The notes beneath the pieces are model-generated. The model had not been told where the DNA came from. It ran no database searches and saw only the letters and a list, made by a program, of their open reading frames with translations. Shown in pieces: positions 37,863 to 46,054 of a stretch of 64,000 nt of DNA. How positions within the stretch are numbered: the stretch's first letter is position 1; each line of letters opens with the position of its first letter. Origin of the DNA: Nocardia sp. BSTN01 (GTDB taxonomy: Bacteria; Actinomycetota; Actinomycetes; Mycobacteriales; Mycobacteriaceae); NCBI RefSeq assembly GCF_015354405.1, contig NZ_JADKYP010000033.1:17335-81334 (forward strand), read 5' to 3'. The position numbers and the translations under genes are program-made.

Positions 37863-38573
37863 ATGAGTGCAAATTTGATGATCGTAGAGGACGACGACCG
37901 GGTTCGCAGTGCGCTGCGACTGGCCATGGAGGACGAGGGCTACGACGTCGCCGAGGCCGAGGAGGCCGAGGATGCGCTCGAACATCTGCGTGACAACGGC
38001 GCACCGGATGTGATGATCGTGGATCTGATGCTGGGGGAGATGGACGGATTCACCTGTATTCGTGAGATTCGTCGCGATCACGATGTGCCGATCATCGTGG
38101 TCAGCGCGCGGGACGACACCCACGACGTGGTGGCCGCGCTGGAGGCCGGCGCCGACGACTTCGTCACCAAGCCGTTCGAGATCAAGGAGATCACCGCCCG
38201 GATGCGGGCCCTGCGCCGCCGCGCTCAGCAAACCGTGGAACCGCCGGCCCCGCAGGAGATCGTGCTCGACGCCTATCCCGAAGCGCCGCTGGTGCTTTCG
38301 GCCGACGGTGGCACCGTCCACCGCGGCGACGAGGAGCTGCACCTCACCCTCACCGAATTCCGGTTGCTGTGTGAACTGGCCGAGACCCCGGGCCGGGTGC
38401 TGTCGCGCAGCGTCCTGCTCGAAAGGGTCTGGGACCGTGGGTTCTTCGGTGACGAGCGGATCGTGGACGTGCACGTCCGGCGGCTGCGGACCAAGATCGA
38501 GCGCGACCCGTCCGAGCCGGCGATCGTGGTAACCGTGCGCGGGCTCGGCTACCGCCTCGATGTGCAGCGCTAG
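37863..38573 (+). CDS. OmpR-family response regulator
   Basis: A 236-residue response regulator: receiver with MIVEDDDRVRSAL, phospho-acceptor Asp54 in MIVDLMLGEMDG, TKPFEIKEI, then winged-helix domain (LTEFRLLCELAETPGRVLSR, VDVHVRRLRTKIERDPSEP). ATG 37863 is used; GTG 37857 in frame sits right on the GAGG sequence and is less likely. Its end overlaps the kinase start by 14 bases. The closest general type is CseB-like; targets are unknown, but the divergent L,D-transpeptidase is an obvious candidate. Confidence 0.92.
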   Translation: MSANLMIVEDDDRVRSALRLAMEDEGYDVAEAEEAEDALEHLRDNGAPDVMIVDLMLGEMDGFTCIREIRRDHDVPIIVVSARDDTHDVVAALEAGADDFVTKPFEIKEITARMRALRRRAQQTVEPPAPQEIVLDAYPEAPLVLSADGGTVHRGDEELHLTLTEFRLLCELAETPGRVLSRSVLLERVWDRGFFGDERIVDVHVRRLRTKIERDPSEPAIVVTVRGLGYRLDVQR

Positions 38574-39597
38574 ATTTCCGCGCCTGCCCCGCCGCCAGAT
38601 TCTGCGCGGTCGCGTGATCGTCGCGTTCACCGTCACGGGGCTGGTCTCGGCATTGCTGGCGGTGCTGATCGCGAAGCTCGACGGCGGCGGGTGGCGCACC
38701 GCGCTGGCCTGCGCGCTCGGCGGCACCGTGATCGGCGCGATCTTCGGAATCTGGTTGTCGCACCGCCTGCTGGAACCGTTGCGCCAGGTCACGGGGACCG
38801 CGGCCAAGATCGCCTCCGGTGAGCTCGGCACCCGGTTGCCCGATACCGACGATCCCGATCTGGCCCCGACCGTGGACGCGTTCAACACCATGGTCGACTC
38901 GCTGCAGAACCGCATCGACCGCGAACGCCGGCTGGTGGGTGATGTGAGTCACGAACTGCGCACCCCGCTGACCACCCTCACCACCAGCGTCGGAGTGATG
39001 TCGCGCTACGAGGACCAACTTCCGGAACGGTCGCGGCGGGCGCTGGAACTGGTCCGCGCCGAACTCGACCATCTGCGCAGGTTGCTCGACGATCTGCTGG
39101 CGCTGGCCCGGGCCGAGGCGCGCATGCACGGCGCCGATGCCGAACCGCTGTCGGTGCGCGAACTGCTCACCCACACGCTCGCGGAAATGCATTATTCATC
39201 GGAACTGCTGACCGTCGCCGACGACGGAATCGTGACCGGGCGAAAGCTCGAACTCGAGCGAGCGCTGGTGAATGTACTCGAGAATGCGCAGCGGCACGGC
39301 GGCGGAGTGATCGCGGTGGGCGTCGCGCGCGCTGGGGACGAAATGGTGATCACGGTCGACGACGCCGGTCCGGGAGTGGCGCCGCAAGACCGGCAACGCA
39401 TCTTCGAAAGATTCGTGACGGTGCGCCGCGGGAAACGTTCGGGCACCGGCATCGGATTGGCTTTGGTGGCCGAAACCGTTGCCGCCCACGGGGGCCGCGT
39501 GAAATGTGACGACCGTCCCGGCGGAGGAGCTCGATTCATGGTGTGGTTGCCCACCGTGACGAAATTCACCGATCATACTTCTGTAACACAACCGTAA
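38560..39597 (+). CDS. Sensor histidine kinase with almost no external loop
   Basis: A 345-residue membrane kinase. Two helices at about 19-39 and 47-67 are joined by only a few residues (DGGGWRT), so little protein is exposed outside. HAMP follows (about 68-120), then the H-box VSHELRTPLTTL (His131) and the ATPase domain (NVLENAQRHGG, DDAGPGV, GTGIGLALVAE). Such intramembrane-sensing kinases usually detect membrane or cell-wall stress, often with a partner protein. ATG overlaps the regulator stop by 14 bases, so the two are one unit. Confidence 0.92.
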   Translation: MCSARFPRLPRRQILRGRVIVAFTVTGLVSALLAVLIAKLDGGGWRTALACALGGTVIGAIFGIWLSHRLLEPLRQVTGTAAKIASGELGTRLPDTDDPDLAPTVDAFNTMVDSLQNRIDRERRLVGDVSHELRTPLTTLTTSVGVMSRYEDQLPERSRRALELVRAELDHLRRLLDDLLALARAEARMHGADAEPLSVRELLTHTLAEMHYSSELLTVADDGIVTGRKLELERALVNVLENAQRHGGGVIAVGVARAGDEMVITVDDAGPGVAPQDRQRIFERFVTVRRGKRSGTGIGLALVAETVAAHGGRVKCDDRPGGGARFMVWLPTVTKFTDHTSVTQP

Positions 39598-39646
39598 AGT
39601 AGTCGCACGATAGACCTCAACGTTCGCGGGCAATTCTGAAGAGGTG

Positions 39647-40216
39647 ATGCAGACCCGAACGCGAAGTATGTCGTTCAGTTCTCCGGCAACCGACGAGTCG
39701 AACGGCCGTCGGCACGTTTCCTCTCAGACGCTGATTCGTCGGCCACGGGTGGACGACGGAGCGCGGATGTGGCGAATCGCAGTGGATTCCCAAGTGCTCG
39801 ATGCCAATTCGAGTTACGCGTATCTGCTGTGGAGCCGTGACTTCGCCTCGACCACCGTCGTGGCCGAAATCGACTCCGAGATAGCAGGATTCGTCACCGG
39901 ATATCTGCGCCCGGAATCGCCGGACACACTGTTCATCTGGCAGGTAGCCGTCGATCACGCCTTCCGCGGCCGCGGAGTGGGCGTTGCCATGCTGGATCGG
40001 CTCGTCGAAGACGTTGCCGACCAAGGTGTTTCGAAGTTGGAGACAACCGTTTCGCCGGACAACGAAGCCTCGCTGGCAATGTTCGCGTCACTGGCCCGGC
40101 GCCGTGACGCGGAAATGACGCGAGAAACGTTGTTCGAGCCAGAAGATTTTCCGGACGGGCACGAATCGGAGGACCTGTACCGGATCGCGCCACTGCAGGG
40201 TGACGCAAAACGATAG
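39647..40216 (+). CDS. ectA: L-2,4-diaminobutyrate acetyltransferase
   Basis: EctA acetylates diaminobutyrate, the second step of ectoine synthesis. The protein (189 residues from this start) has the GNAT signature IWQVAVDHAFRGRGVGVAML and LETTVSPDNEASLAMFASLA, which is specific for EctA. The first ~25 residues are poorly conserved and the start is uncertain: GTG 39644, ATG 39647 and ATG 39668 are all in frame, none with ideal ribosome binding site spacing. First gene of ectABCD; the promoter should lie just past the kinase stop. Confidence 0.93.
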   Translation: MQTRTRSMSFSSPATDESNGRRHVSSQTLIRRPRVDDGARMWRIAVDSQVLDANSSYAYLLWSRDFASTTVVAEIDSEIAGFVTGYLRPESPDTLFIWQVAVDHAFRGRGVGVAMLDRLVEDVADQGVSKLETTVSPDNEASLAMFASLARRRDAEMTRETLFEPEDFPDGHESEDLYRIAPLQGDAKR

Positions 40217-40228
40217 GAAGGATCATCG

Positions 40229-41491
40229 ATGACCACCGCTGAGATGACCGTTTTCGAATCGCTCGAATCGAATGTCCGTGGATATTGCCGCTCGTGGCCC
40301 ACGCTGTTCGACACCGCCTCCGGCGCCTGGCTGCGCGACGGTAGCGGACGTGATTACCTCGATTTCTTCGCGGGCGCGGGAGCGCTCAACTACGGGCACA
40401 ACAACCCGGTTCTCAAAGAAGCGTTGATCGATTACATCGCCCGTGACGGAATTACGCACGGACTCGATATGTCGACTGTCGCGAAGCGTGAATTGCTGGA
40501 GACGATCAACAACGTTCTGCTGGATCCGCGCGGCCTCGATTACAAGGTGCAGTTCCCCGGTCCCACCGGTGCGAACGCGGTGGAATCGGCGCTGAAACTG
40601 GCCCGCAAGGTGACCGGCCGCACGTCGATTCTGAATTTCACCAACGCATTCCACGGCATGACTCTCGGTGCGCTCTCGGTGACCGGTAACGCGACCAAGC
40701 GCGCGGGCGCCGGAGTACCGTTGAACCACGTGAATCCGATGCCCTACGACGGGTATCTGGACGGGACCGACGATCTGGCGTGGATGGAGCGGGTCCTCGA
40801 TGACAATTCCTCCGGTGTGGACAAGCCCGCGGCGGTGATCGTGGAAACCGTGCAGGGCGAGGGCGGCGTGAACGTCGCTCGGGCGCAGTGGCTGCGGCAC
40901 CTGTCGGAGCTGTGCGCCCCGCGCGGAATTCTGCTCATCGTCGACGACGTGCAGATGGGCTGCGGCCGGACCGGCCCGTTCTTCTCCTTCGAGATCGCCG
41001 GCATCACCCCCGACATCGTCACCCTGTCGAAGTCGATCGGCGGGTACGGCATGCCGCTGGCGTTGGTGCTGATGAAGCGCGAGCTGGACCAGTGGGCGCC
41101 CGGTGAGCACAACGGCACCTTCCGCGGCAACAATCCGGCGTTCGTGACCGCCCGGGTGGCACTCGAGCACTACTGGACCGATGACCGGCTGGAGGCGTCC
41201 ACCGCCGCCAAGGGCGAGAAGATCCGAAAGTCGTTCGAGGCCCTCTCGGAGAACTTCGAGGGTGTCTCGACCCGCGGACGCGGGCTGGTGCAGGGACTGG
41301 TGTTCGACGACTCCTCGGAGGCGGGCAAGGTCAGCAGCATCGCCTTCGAGGAGGGCCTGCTGGTGGAGACCTCCGGCGCCGAAGACCAGGTGGTCAAGCT
41401 GCTGCCGCCGCTGACCATTACCGACGACGAACTCGACCACGGCCTGGGCATCCTGGACCGGGCGGTCGACATGGCCCGAGGAGGCAACTGA
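40229..41491 (+). CDS. ectB: Diaminobutyrate-2-oxoglutarate transaminase
   Basis: EctB is the PLP aminotransferase that makes L-2,4-diaminobutyrate from aspartate semialdehyde, the first ectoine step. The 420-residue product has the class III motifs GPTGANAVESALKLARK, EVQG-type ETVQGEGGVNVA, LIVDDVQMGCGRTGPFFSFE and the PLP lysine Lys268 in LSKSIGGYGMPLAL. GGAAGGA precedes the ATG; 12 bases separate it from ectA. Confidence 0.97.
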   Translation: MTTAEMTVFESLESNVRGYCRSWPTLFDTASGAWLRDGSGRDYLDFFAGAGALNYGHNNPVLKEALIDYIARDGITHGLDMSTVAKRELLETINNVLLDPRGLDYKVQFPGPTGANAVESALKLARKVTGRTSILNFTNAFHGMTLGALSVTGNATKRAGAGVPLNHVNPMPYDGYLDGTDDLAWMERVLDDNSSGVDKPAAVIVETVQGEGGVNVARAQWLRHLSELCAPRGILLIVDDVQMGCGRTGPFFSFEIAGITPDIVTLSKSIGGYGMPLALVLMKRELDQWAPGEHNGTFRGNNPAFVTARVALEHYWTDDRLEASTAAKGEKIRKSFEALSENFEGVSTRGRGLVQGLVFDDSSEAGKVSSIAFEEGLLVETSGAEDQVVKLLPPLTITDDELDHGLGILDRAVDMARGGN

Positions 41492-41493
41492 CC

Positions 41494-41886
41494 ATGATCG
41501 TGCGAACCACTGCCGAGATCACCGGAACCGACCGCGACGTCGCGGCCGAGGACTGGCGCAGCAAGCGGATCGTCCTCGGCGGCGACGGGGTGGGTTTCTC
41601 CTTCCACGAGACGACGATTCAGCCGAACACCGTGCACGAGTTCCACTACCAGAACCACGTCGAAGCGGTGTGGCTGGTGGAGGGCGAGGGCACGCTCACG
41701 GATCTGACCAACGACGTCACCTACGACCTGGCGCCGGGAACGATGTACCTGCTCAACGGGCACGAGCGGCATCGGGTCGAGACCCGCACGCTGATGCGGA
41801 TGCTGTGTGTGTTCAATCCGCCGGTCACGGGCAAGGAAGTTCACGACGAGAACGGCGTCTACCCGTTGGTGGCCGTAGGCGAGTAG
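41494..41886 (+). CDS. ectC: Ectoine synthase
   Basis: A 130-residue cupin that cyclises N-gamma-acetyl-diaminobutyrate to ectoine. Family features: MIVRTTAEITGTDRDVAAED, the WLVEGEGTLTDLTND strand and metal-site region with GTMYLLNGHERHRVET. Starts two bases after the ectB stop, with its ribosome binding site GAGG in the end of ectB. Confidence 0.97.
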   Translation: MIVRTTAEITGTDRDVAAEDWRSKRIVLGGDGVGFSFHETTIQPNTVHEFHYQNHVEAVWLVEGEGTLTDLTNDVTYDLAPGTMYLLNGHERHRVETRTLMRMLCVFNPPVTGKEVHDENGVYPLVAVGE

Positions 41887-41913
41887 TGATGTAGTGAGGA
41901 GGACGACGCCGCG

Positions 41914-42795
41914 ATGACGTTGGCGGAGAGTCGAATCGACCGCTATCGGACCAGAACGGCCGTAGCGGTACCGCCGGTGGAGCGCACCGACCCCACGGTG
42001 TGGGGCACGGTCACCTCGCCGGAGCTGCAGAGTTTCGATGCCGATGGGTACGCGATCATCGACGAGTTGCTGACCCCGATGGAGGTGGCCGATATCGCCG
42101 CCGACATCGACCGGCTGGCCGCCGATCCGGTGTTGCGTGCCGACGAGCGGGTGATCATCGAGAAGAAGTCGAACAGCGTTCGTTCGATCTTCGAGGTGCA
42201 CAAGATCAGCGCCGTGGTGGCGGAGTTGGTGCGCGACGAGCGGATCGTCGGGCTGGCCCGCCAGATTCTCGGTTCCGAGGTCTACATCCATCAGAGCCGG
42301 GTGAACTACATGCCCGGTTTCGAGGGCGCCGGGTTCTACTGGCATTCGGATTTCGAGACCTGGCACGCCGAGGACGGGATGCCCTCACCGCGTGCGGTGA
42401 GCCTGTCGATCGCGCTGACCGACAACTATCCGTTCAACGGCAGCCTGATGCTGCTGCCGGGCTCGCACCGGCAGTTCATGCCGTGCCAGGGCGAGACTCC
42501 CGACGAGCACTACCGGGAATCGTTGCGAGAGCAGCAGATCGGCGTGCCCGCGCAGGAGGATCTGGCCCAGCTGGCCGACAAGTACGGCATCGCGCAGTTC
42601 ACCGGCGCACGCGGTTCGGCGCTGCTGTTCGATTCCAACATCATGCACGGCTCGTCGAACAACATCACGCCGTTCGCGCGCTCGAACGTCTTCCTGGTGT
42701 TCAACAGTGTGGAGAACACTCTCGAAGAACCGTATTCGGCCCTGCATCAGCGGCCGACCTATATCGCCTCGCGCGATTTCACCCCTCTGCGCTGA
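41914..42795 (+). CDS. ectD: Ectoine 5-hydroxylase
   Basis: A 293-residue Fe(II)/2-oxoglutarate dioxygenase that turns ectoine into 5-hydroxyectoine, which protects against heat and desiccation as well as salt. The signature FYWHSDFETWHAEDGMPSPR carries the iron ligands His144 and Asp146; the distal His is His245 in SNIMHGSSNN. Fourth gene of the operon, 27 bases after ectC. Strain can therefore make both solutes. Confidence 0.97.
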   Translation: MTLAESRIDRYRTRTAVAVPPVERTDPTVWGTVTSPELQSFDADGYAIIDELLTPMEVADIAADIDRLAADPVLRADERVIIEKKSNSVRSIFEVHKISAVVAELVRDERIVGLARQILGSEVYIHQSRVNYMPGFEGAGFYWHSDFETWHAEDGMPSPRAVSLSIALTDNYPFNGSLMLLPGSHRQFMPCQGETPDEHYRESLREQQIGVPAQEDLAQLADKYGIAQFTGARGSALLFDSNIMHGSSNNITPFARSNVFLVFNSVENTLEEPYSALHQRPTYIASRDFTPLR

Positions 42796-42879
42796 GCGGG
42801 GTGACCCGATCACGTCGGGACCGATGATCGCGCGGGTTCGCTCCCGACGGTGGCGGGGCGAGCCCGGCATCCCCGGCGC

Positions 42880-42918
42880 GTTTTCGGCCGGAATCCGAAT
42901 CGGATTCCGGCCGAAAAC
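42880..42918. terminator. Bidirectional terminator between ectD and acyl-CoA dehydrogenase
   Basis: An 18-bp perfect stem (GTTTTCGGCCGGAATCCG and its complement) closes an AAT loop. The A/T run at each outer end gives a U-tract in both directions, so it can stop ectABCD from the left and the dehydrogenase genes from the right. It is the strongest terminator in the window. Confidence 0.9.
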
Positions 42919-42972
42919 ATGTCCGGGGCGCCGGCGGTATGGGACCGCGCCCCGGCGATCGGTGTGCGCCGC

Positions 42973-44097
42973 TCAGGCCCGCGTCAGCGCGGCGTAGCGG
43001 GCGATGTGCTGATCCGCGGAACCCCATTCGGTGCGAATCGCGGTGAGCCGCTTGAAGAAATGCCCGATCGCGAGTTCCTCGGTCATGCCCATCGCGCCGT
43101 GCAGTTGCACCGCGTGCTGGCCGATGAAGCCGGCGGCGCGGGCGACGGTGGCCTTGGCCGCCGCGGCGGCCCGAGCGCGGACCTTCGGTTCGGCGTCGAG
43201 TTTCAGCGTCACCAGATAGGTGGCGGCCACGGCCTGTTCGAGCTCCAGGTGCATATCGACCATGCGGTGCTGCAGTACCTGGAAACTGGCGATCGGCACG
43301 CCGAACTGGCGGCGCTGCTTGCTGTATTCGACGGTGTCGGCGAGTACCCGCCGCATTCCGCCCACGGCCTCGGCGCAGATGGCGGCGATCGCCTCGTCGA
43401 TGGCCCGCTCGACCGATTCGTCGGCCGCGCCCTCGGCACCGAGCAGCGCGTCGGCGCCGACCCGGACGCCATCGAAGACCAGATCGGCCGCGCGGCGTTC
43501 GTCGATCGTGCGGTAGGGGTGCTGGGTGAGACCGGCCGCGTCGGCAGGCACCACGAACAGCGACAGACCGGCCGCGTCGGAGGTGCGTGCGGTCACCAGT
43601 AGATGGGTGGCCAGCGGTGCGCTGGTCACCACCCCCTTGGCGCCGTCGAGGATCCAGTCGTCGCCATCGCGGCGGGCGGTCGTGGCCACGCGTGCGGGGT
43701 CGTACCCGGAGCCGGCTTCCAGGGCGGCGAACGCGGTGATGACGGAGCCGTCGACGATGCCGCGCAGCAGTTCCTCGGCCCGTGCGCCGCCGGCGCGGCG
43801 CAGCAGTCCGCCGCCCAGGACGGCGGTGTCGACATAGGGTTCGACGACCAGGGCGCCGCCGAGCGCCTCGGCGATGATCATGGTCTCGATGGCGCCGCCG
43901 TCGAATCCGCCGACACTCTCGGGCAGGCTCGCGCCCAGAATGCCGACCTCCTCGGCGAAGCCGCGCCAGATTTCCGGCTGATGGCCGGCGCCGACCCGTG
44001 CCGCGGCCCGGCTTTTCTCCAAATCGTAACGGGCGGCGAGAAATTCGGTGACCGTGTCACGGAGCAGTTGCTGTTCGGCAGTGAATTCGAAGTCCAT
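42973..44097 (-). CDS. Acyl-CoA dehydrogenase (second of a pair)
   Basis: A 374-residue FAD-dependent acyl-CoA dehydrogenase starting MDFEFTAEQQLLRDTVTEFL, with LPESVGGFDGGAIETMIIAE and LHGAMGMTEELAIGHFFKRL. It lies 3 bases after a second acyl-CoA dehydrogenase gene. Paired, divergent ACAD subunits of this size form alpha2beta2 enzymes in actinobacteria (FadE/ChsE type, for steroid or branched acyl side chains). Which subunit holds the catalytic base cannot be settled here. Confidence 0.9.
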   Translation of the reverse strand: MDFEFTAEQQLLRDTVTEFLAARYDLEKSRAAARVGAGHQPEIWRGFAEEVGILGASLPESVGGFDGGAIETMIIAEALGGALVVEPYVDTAVLGGGLLRRAGGARAEELLRGIVDGSVITAFAALEAGSGYDPARVATTARRDGDDWILDGAKGVVTSAPLATHLLVTARTSDAAGLSLFVVPADAAGLTQHPYRTIDERRAADLVFDGVRVGADALLGAEGAADESVERAIDEAIAAICAEAVGGMRRVLADTVEYSKQRRQFGVPIASFQVLQHRMVDMHLELEQAVAATYLVTLKLDAEPKVRARAAAAAKATVARAAGFIGQHAVQLHGAMGMTEELAIGHFFKRLTAIRTEWGSADQHIARYAALTRA

Positions 44098-44100
44098 CTC

Positions 44101-45333
44101 TCACAGTCCCAGGGTTGCCTTGGCGATGATGTTGCGCTGAATCTCGTTGCTGCCCGCGTAGATCGAGCCCGCGCGGTCGTTGAAGTACCGCAGCGGCGCG
44201 ACGGCCTGCCACGGTTCACCGCTGAGATAGCCGTCGGCGGGCGCGACGAAGTCGGCGACCGGACCGCCCGGCATGGCCGCGTGCGGCTGATAGGCGCGCC
44301 CGCGCGGGCCGGCGGCCTCGAGGGCCAATTCGGTGAGCCGCTGGCTCAATTCGGTGCCCAGAATCTTGATCGTGGACGCGGCCGGACCCGGATCCTTACC
44401 GCGCGAAATGGCCGACATGGTGCGGTATTCCAGGATTTCGAGGACGTCGGCCCGGATCCGCGCGTCGGCCAGTTTCGCCGCGAAGGCGGGTTCGTCGAGC
44501 AGGCTGCCGCCGGCGAAACCGGGCTGTCCGGCCGCGTGCTCGGCCAGCGATTCGGCCAGCACCTGCAGCGCCGGGCCGTAGGCCGAACCGCCGCGCTCGA
44601 AGTTCAGCAGATGTTTGGCGACCGTCCAGCCCTCGTCGATGCGGCCGATGACGTTGGACTTCGACACCCGGACACCATCGAAGAACACCTGGTTCTGCAC
44701 CTGCTCGCCGGAGGTCATGACCAGCGGGCGGATCTCGATGCCGGGAGTGTCCATCGGGATCAGCACGAAGGTGATGCCCTGCTGTTTGCGTTCCAGTTTC
44801 GAGGTGCGGACCAGGGCGAAGATCCAGTTGGCCTCGGTGGCGTGGGTGGTCCAGATCTTGGAACCGGTGCACACCAGATCGTCGCCGTCGGAGACCGCGG
44901 CCATGGTCAGCGAGGCCAGATCCGAGCCCGCCTCGGGTTCGGAATAGCCCTGGCAGAAGAACACCTCGCCGGTGAGGATGCGCGGCAGGAAGTAGTCCTT
45001 CTGCTCCGGGGTGCCGAAGGCGATGATCGCGTGCGCGACCATCCGGATGCCCATCGGCGAGAGAGCGGGCGCGCCCGCGAGGGTGGATTCACGATCGAAG
45101 ATGTAGTGCTGCGTCATGCTCCAGTCACAGCCGCCGTGGGCGACCGGCCAGGCCGGCGCCGCCCAGCCACGGGCGTGCAGGATGTGCTGCCACTGCATGC
45201 TGGCCTCGTGATCCGGGTACACGCTGGTGGCGAGCTGACCGGCGCGACGTATTTCCGGGGTCAAATTCTCGTCCAGGAAGCGCCGCACCTCGTCGCGAAA
45301 CGCCAGATCGGTGGGCGACCAGTCCAGATTCAC
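44101..45333 (-). CDS. Acyl-CoA dehydrogenase (first of a pair)
   Basis: A 410-residue acyl-CoA dehydrogenase. Landmarks: VFFCQGYSEPEAGSDLASL, GSKIWTTHATEANWIFALVR, FDGVRVSKSNVIGRIDEGW and the C-terminal YAGSNEIQRNIIAKATLGL. GTG 45333 is used, with AAGGAG six bases upstream; the longer upstream frame is not family-like. Resembles the FadE17/FadE26-type partner in mycobacterial heteromeric dehydrogenases. Substrate unknown. Confidence 0.9.
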   Translation of the reverse strand: MNLDWSPTDLAFRDEVRRFLDENLTPEIRRAGQLATSVYPDHEASMQWQHILHARGWAAPAWPVAHGGCDWSMTQHYIFDRESTLAGAPALSPMGIRMVAHAIIAFGTPEQKDYFLPRILTGEVFFCQGYSEPEAGSDLASLTMAAVSDGDDLVCTGSKIWTTHATEANWIFALVRTSKLERKQQGITFVLIPMDTPGIEIRPLVMTSGEQVQNQVFFDGVRVSKSNVIGRIDEGWTVAKHLLNFERGGSAYGPALQVLAESLAEHAAGQPGFAGGSLLDEPAFAAKLADARIRADVLEILEYRTMSAISRGKDPGPAASTIKILGTELSQRLTELALEAAGPRGRAYQPHAAMPGGPVADFVAPADGYLSGEPWQAVAPLRYFNDRAGSIYAGSNEIQRNIIAKATLGL

Positions 45334-45528
45334 GAAGAACTCCTTGTGCGATAAACGGGCCTCTACCTTCTCATTTACTCCGGGTCGAGCGCAAATGGTC
45401 GTTAACTTATTGCGATAGCGGGCAGTGTGCCGGGGCGGTGGCGGGCTGGTGGGCGACGGCGTGTCGGAACGCGAAACCCGTGCCGGGACTTGCGATCCTG
45501 CGCATGGTGTGAGGAAAGATGTGGGTCC

Positions 45529-45966
45529 ATGTACGCATCTCGAGTACTTCGTCTGTTCGTGCGCGCCGTTCCGGCCGTGCTCGTCACGCTGATCGCCGCG
45601 GCCACCTTCGCGGTCGCCGGTGGCGTCGCCTCCGCCCAGCCGCTGCCGGGCGTGCCCGCGCTGCCCGGCGCCGTCACCCGCCTGGTGATCGCCCCCGGCC
45701 AGAACAGCACCGGCGGCAGCGGCACCGTGGCCGAGGGCAAGCTCGACAACTACTCCATCGCGTCCGCGCAGGGGCAGAAGCTGATCTTCGACGTCACCTC
45801 GAACAACGGCAACGCCCGGGTGACCGTCGGCCCGCTGGTCGGCCCGATGGCCGCCACCGAGGTCCCGCACGCCGAGATCGTCGCCAATGGCCTCGACTAC
45901 CAGATCACCGTCACCTCCGCCGACGGCTCGCCCAGCGACTACACGCTGACCGTTACCGCCGCCTGA
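45529..45966 (+). CDS. Secreted protein of unknown function
   Basis: A 145-residue product with a signal peptide (MYASRVLRLFVRAVPAVLVT and on, cleavage probably after GGVASA, near residue 37). The mature part begins Pro-rich, then resembles a small beta-sandwich (YSIASAQGQKLIFDVTSNNG, YQITVTSADGSPSDYTLTVT) of pre-peptidase C-terminal type. Possibly a cell-envelope or extracellular domain protein. The start at 45529 was chosen for the signal peptide; the ribosome binding site is poor. Confidence 0.7.
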   Translation: MYASRVLRLFVRAVPAVLVTLIAAATFAVAGGVASAQPLPGVPALPGAVTRLVIAPGQNSTGGSGTVAEGKLDNYSIASAQGQKLIFDVTSNNGNARVTVGPLVGPMAATEVPHAEIVANGLDYQITVTSADGSPSDYTLTVTAA

Positions 45967-45983
45967 TTCCGGGTCCTATTCGG

Positions 45984-46017
45984 CGGATGCCGGGCGAACA
46001 CGTTCGCCCGGCATCCG
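45984..46017 (+). terminator. Terminator hairpin between the secreted-protein gene and smc
   Basis: A 16-bp perfect stem CGGATGCCGGGCGAAC / GTTCGCCCGGCATCCG (45984-45999 and 46002-46017) stands 18 bases past the stop. No U-run follows. Both neighbours run to the right, so it should separate smc from upstream transcription. Confidence 0.7.
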
Positions 46018-46054
46018 ACCGGCAACGCACCCCGACCGGGTAGCCTGACCGACT

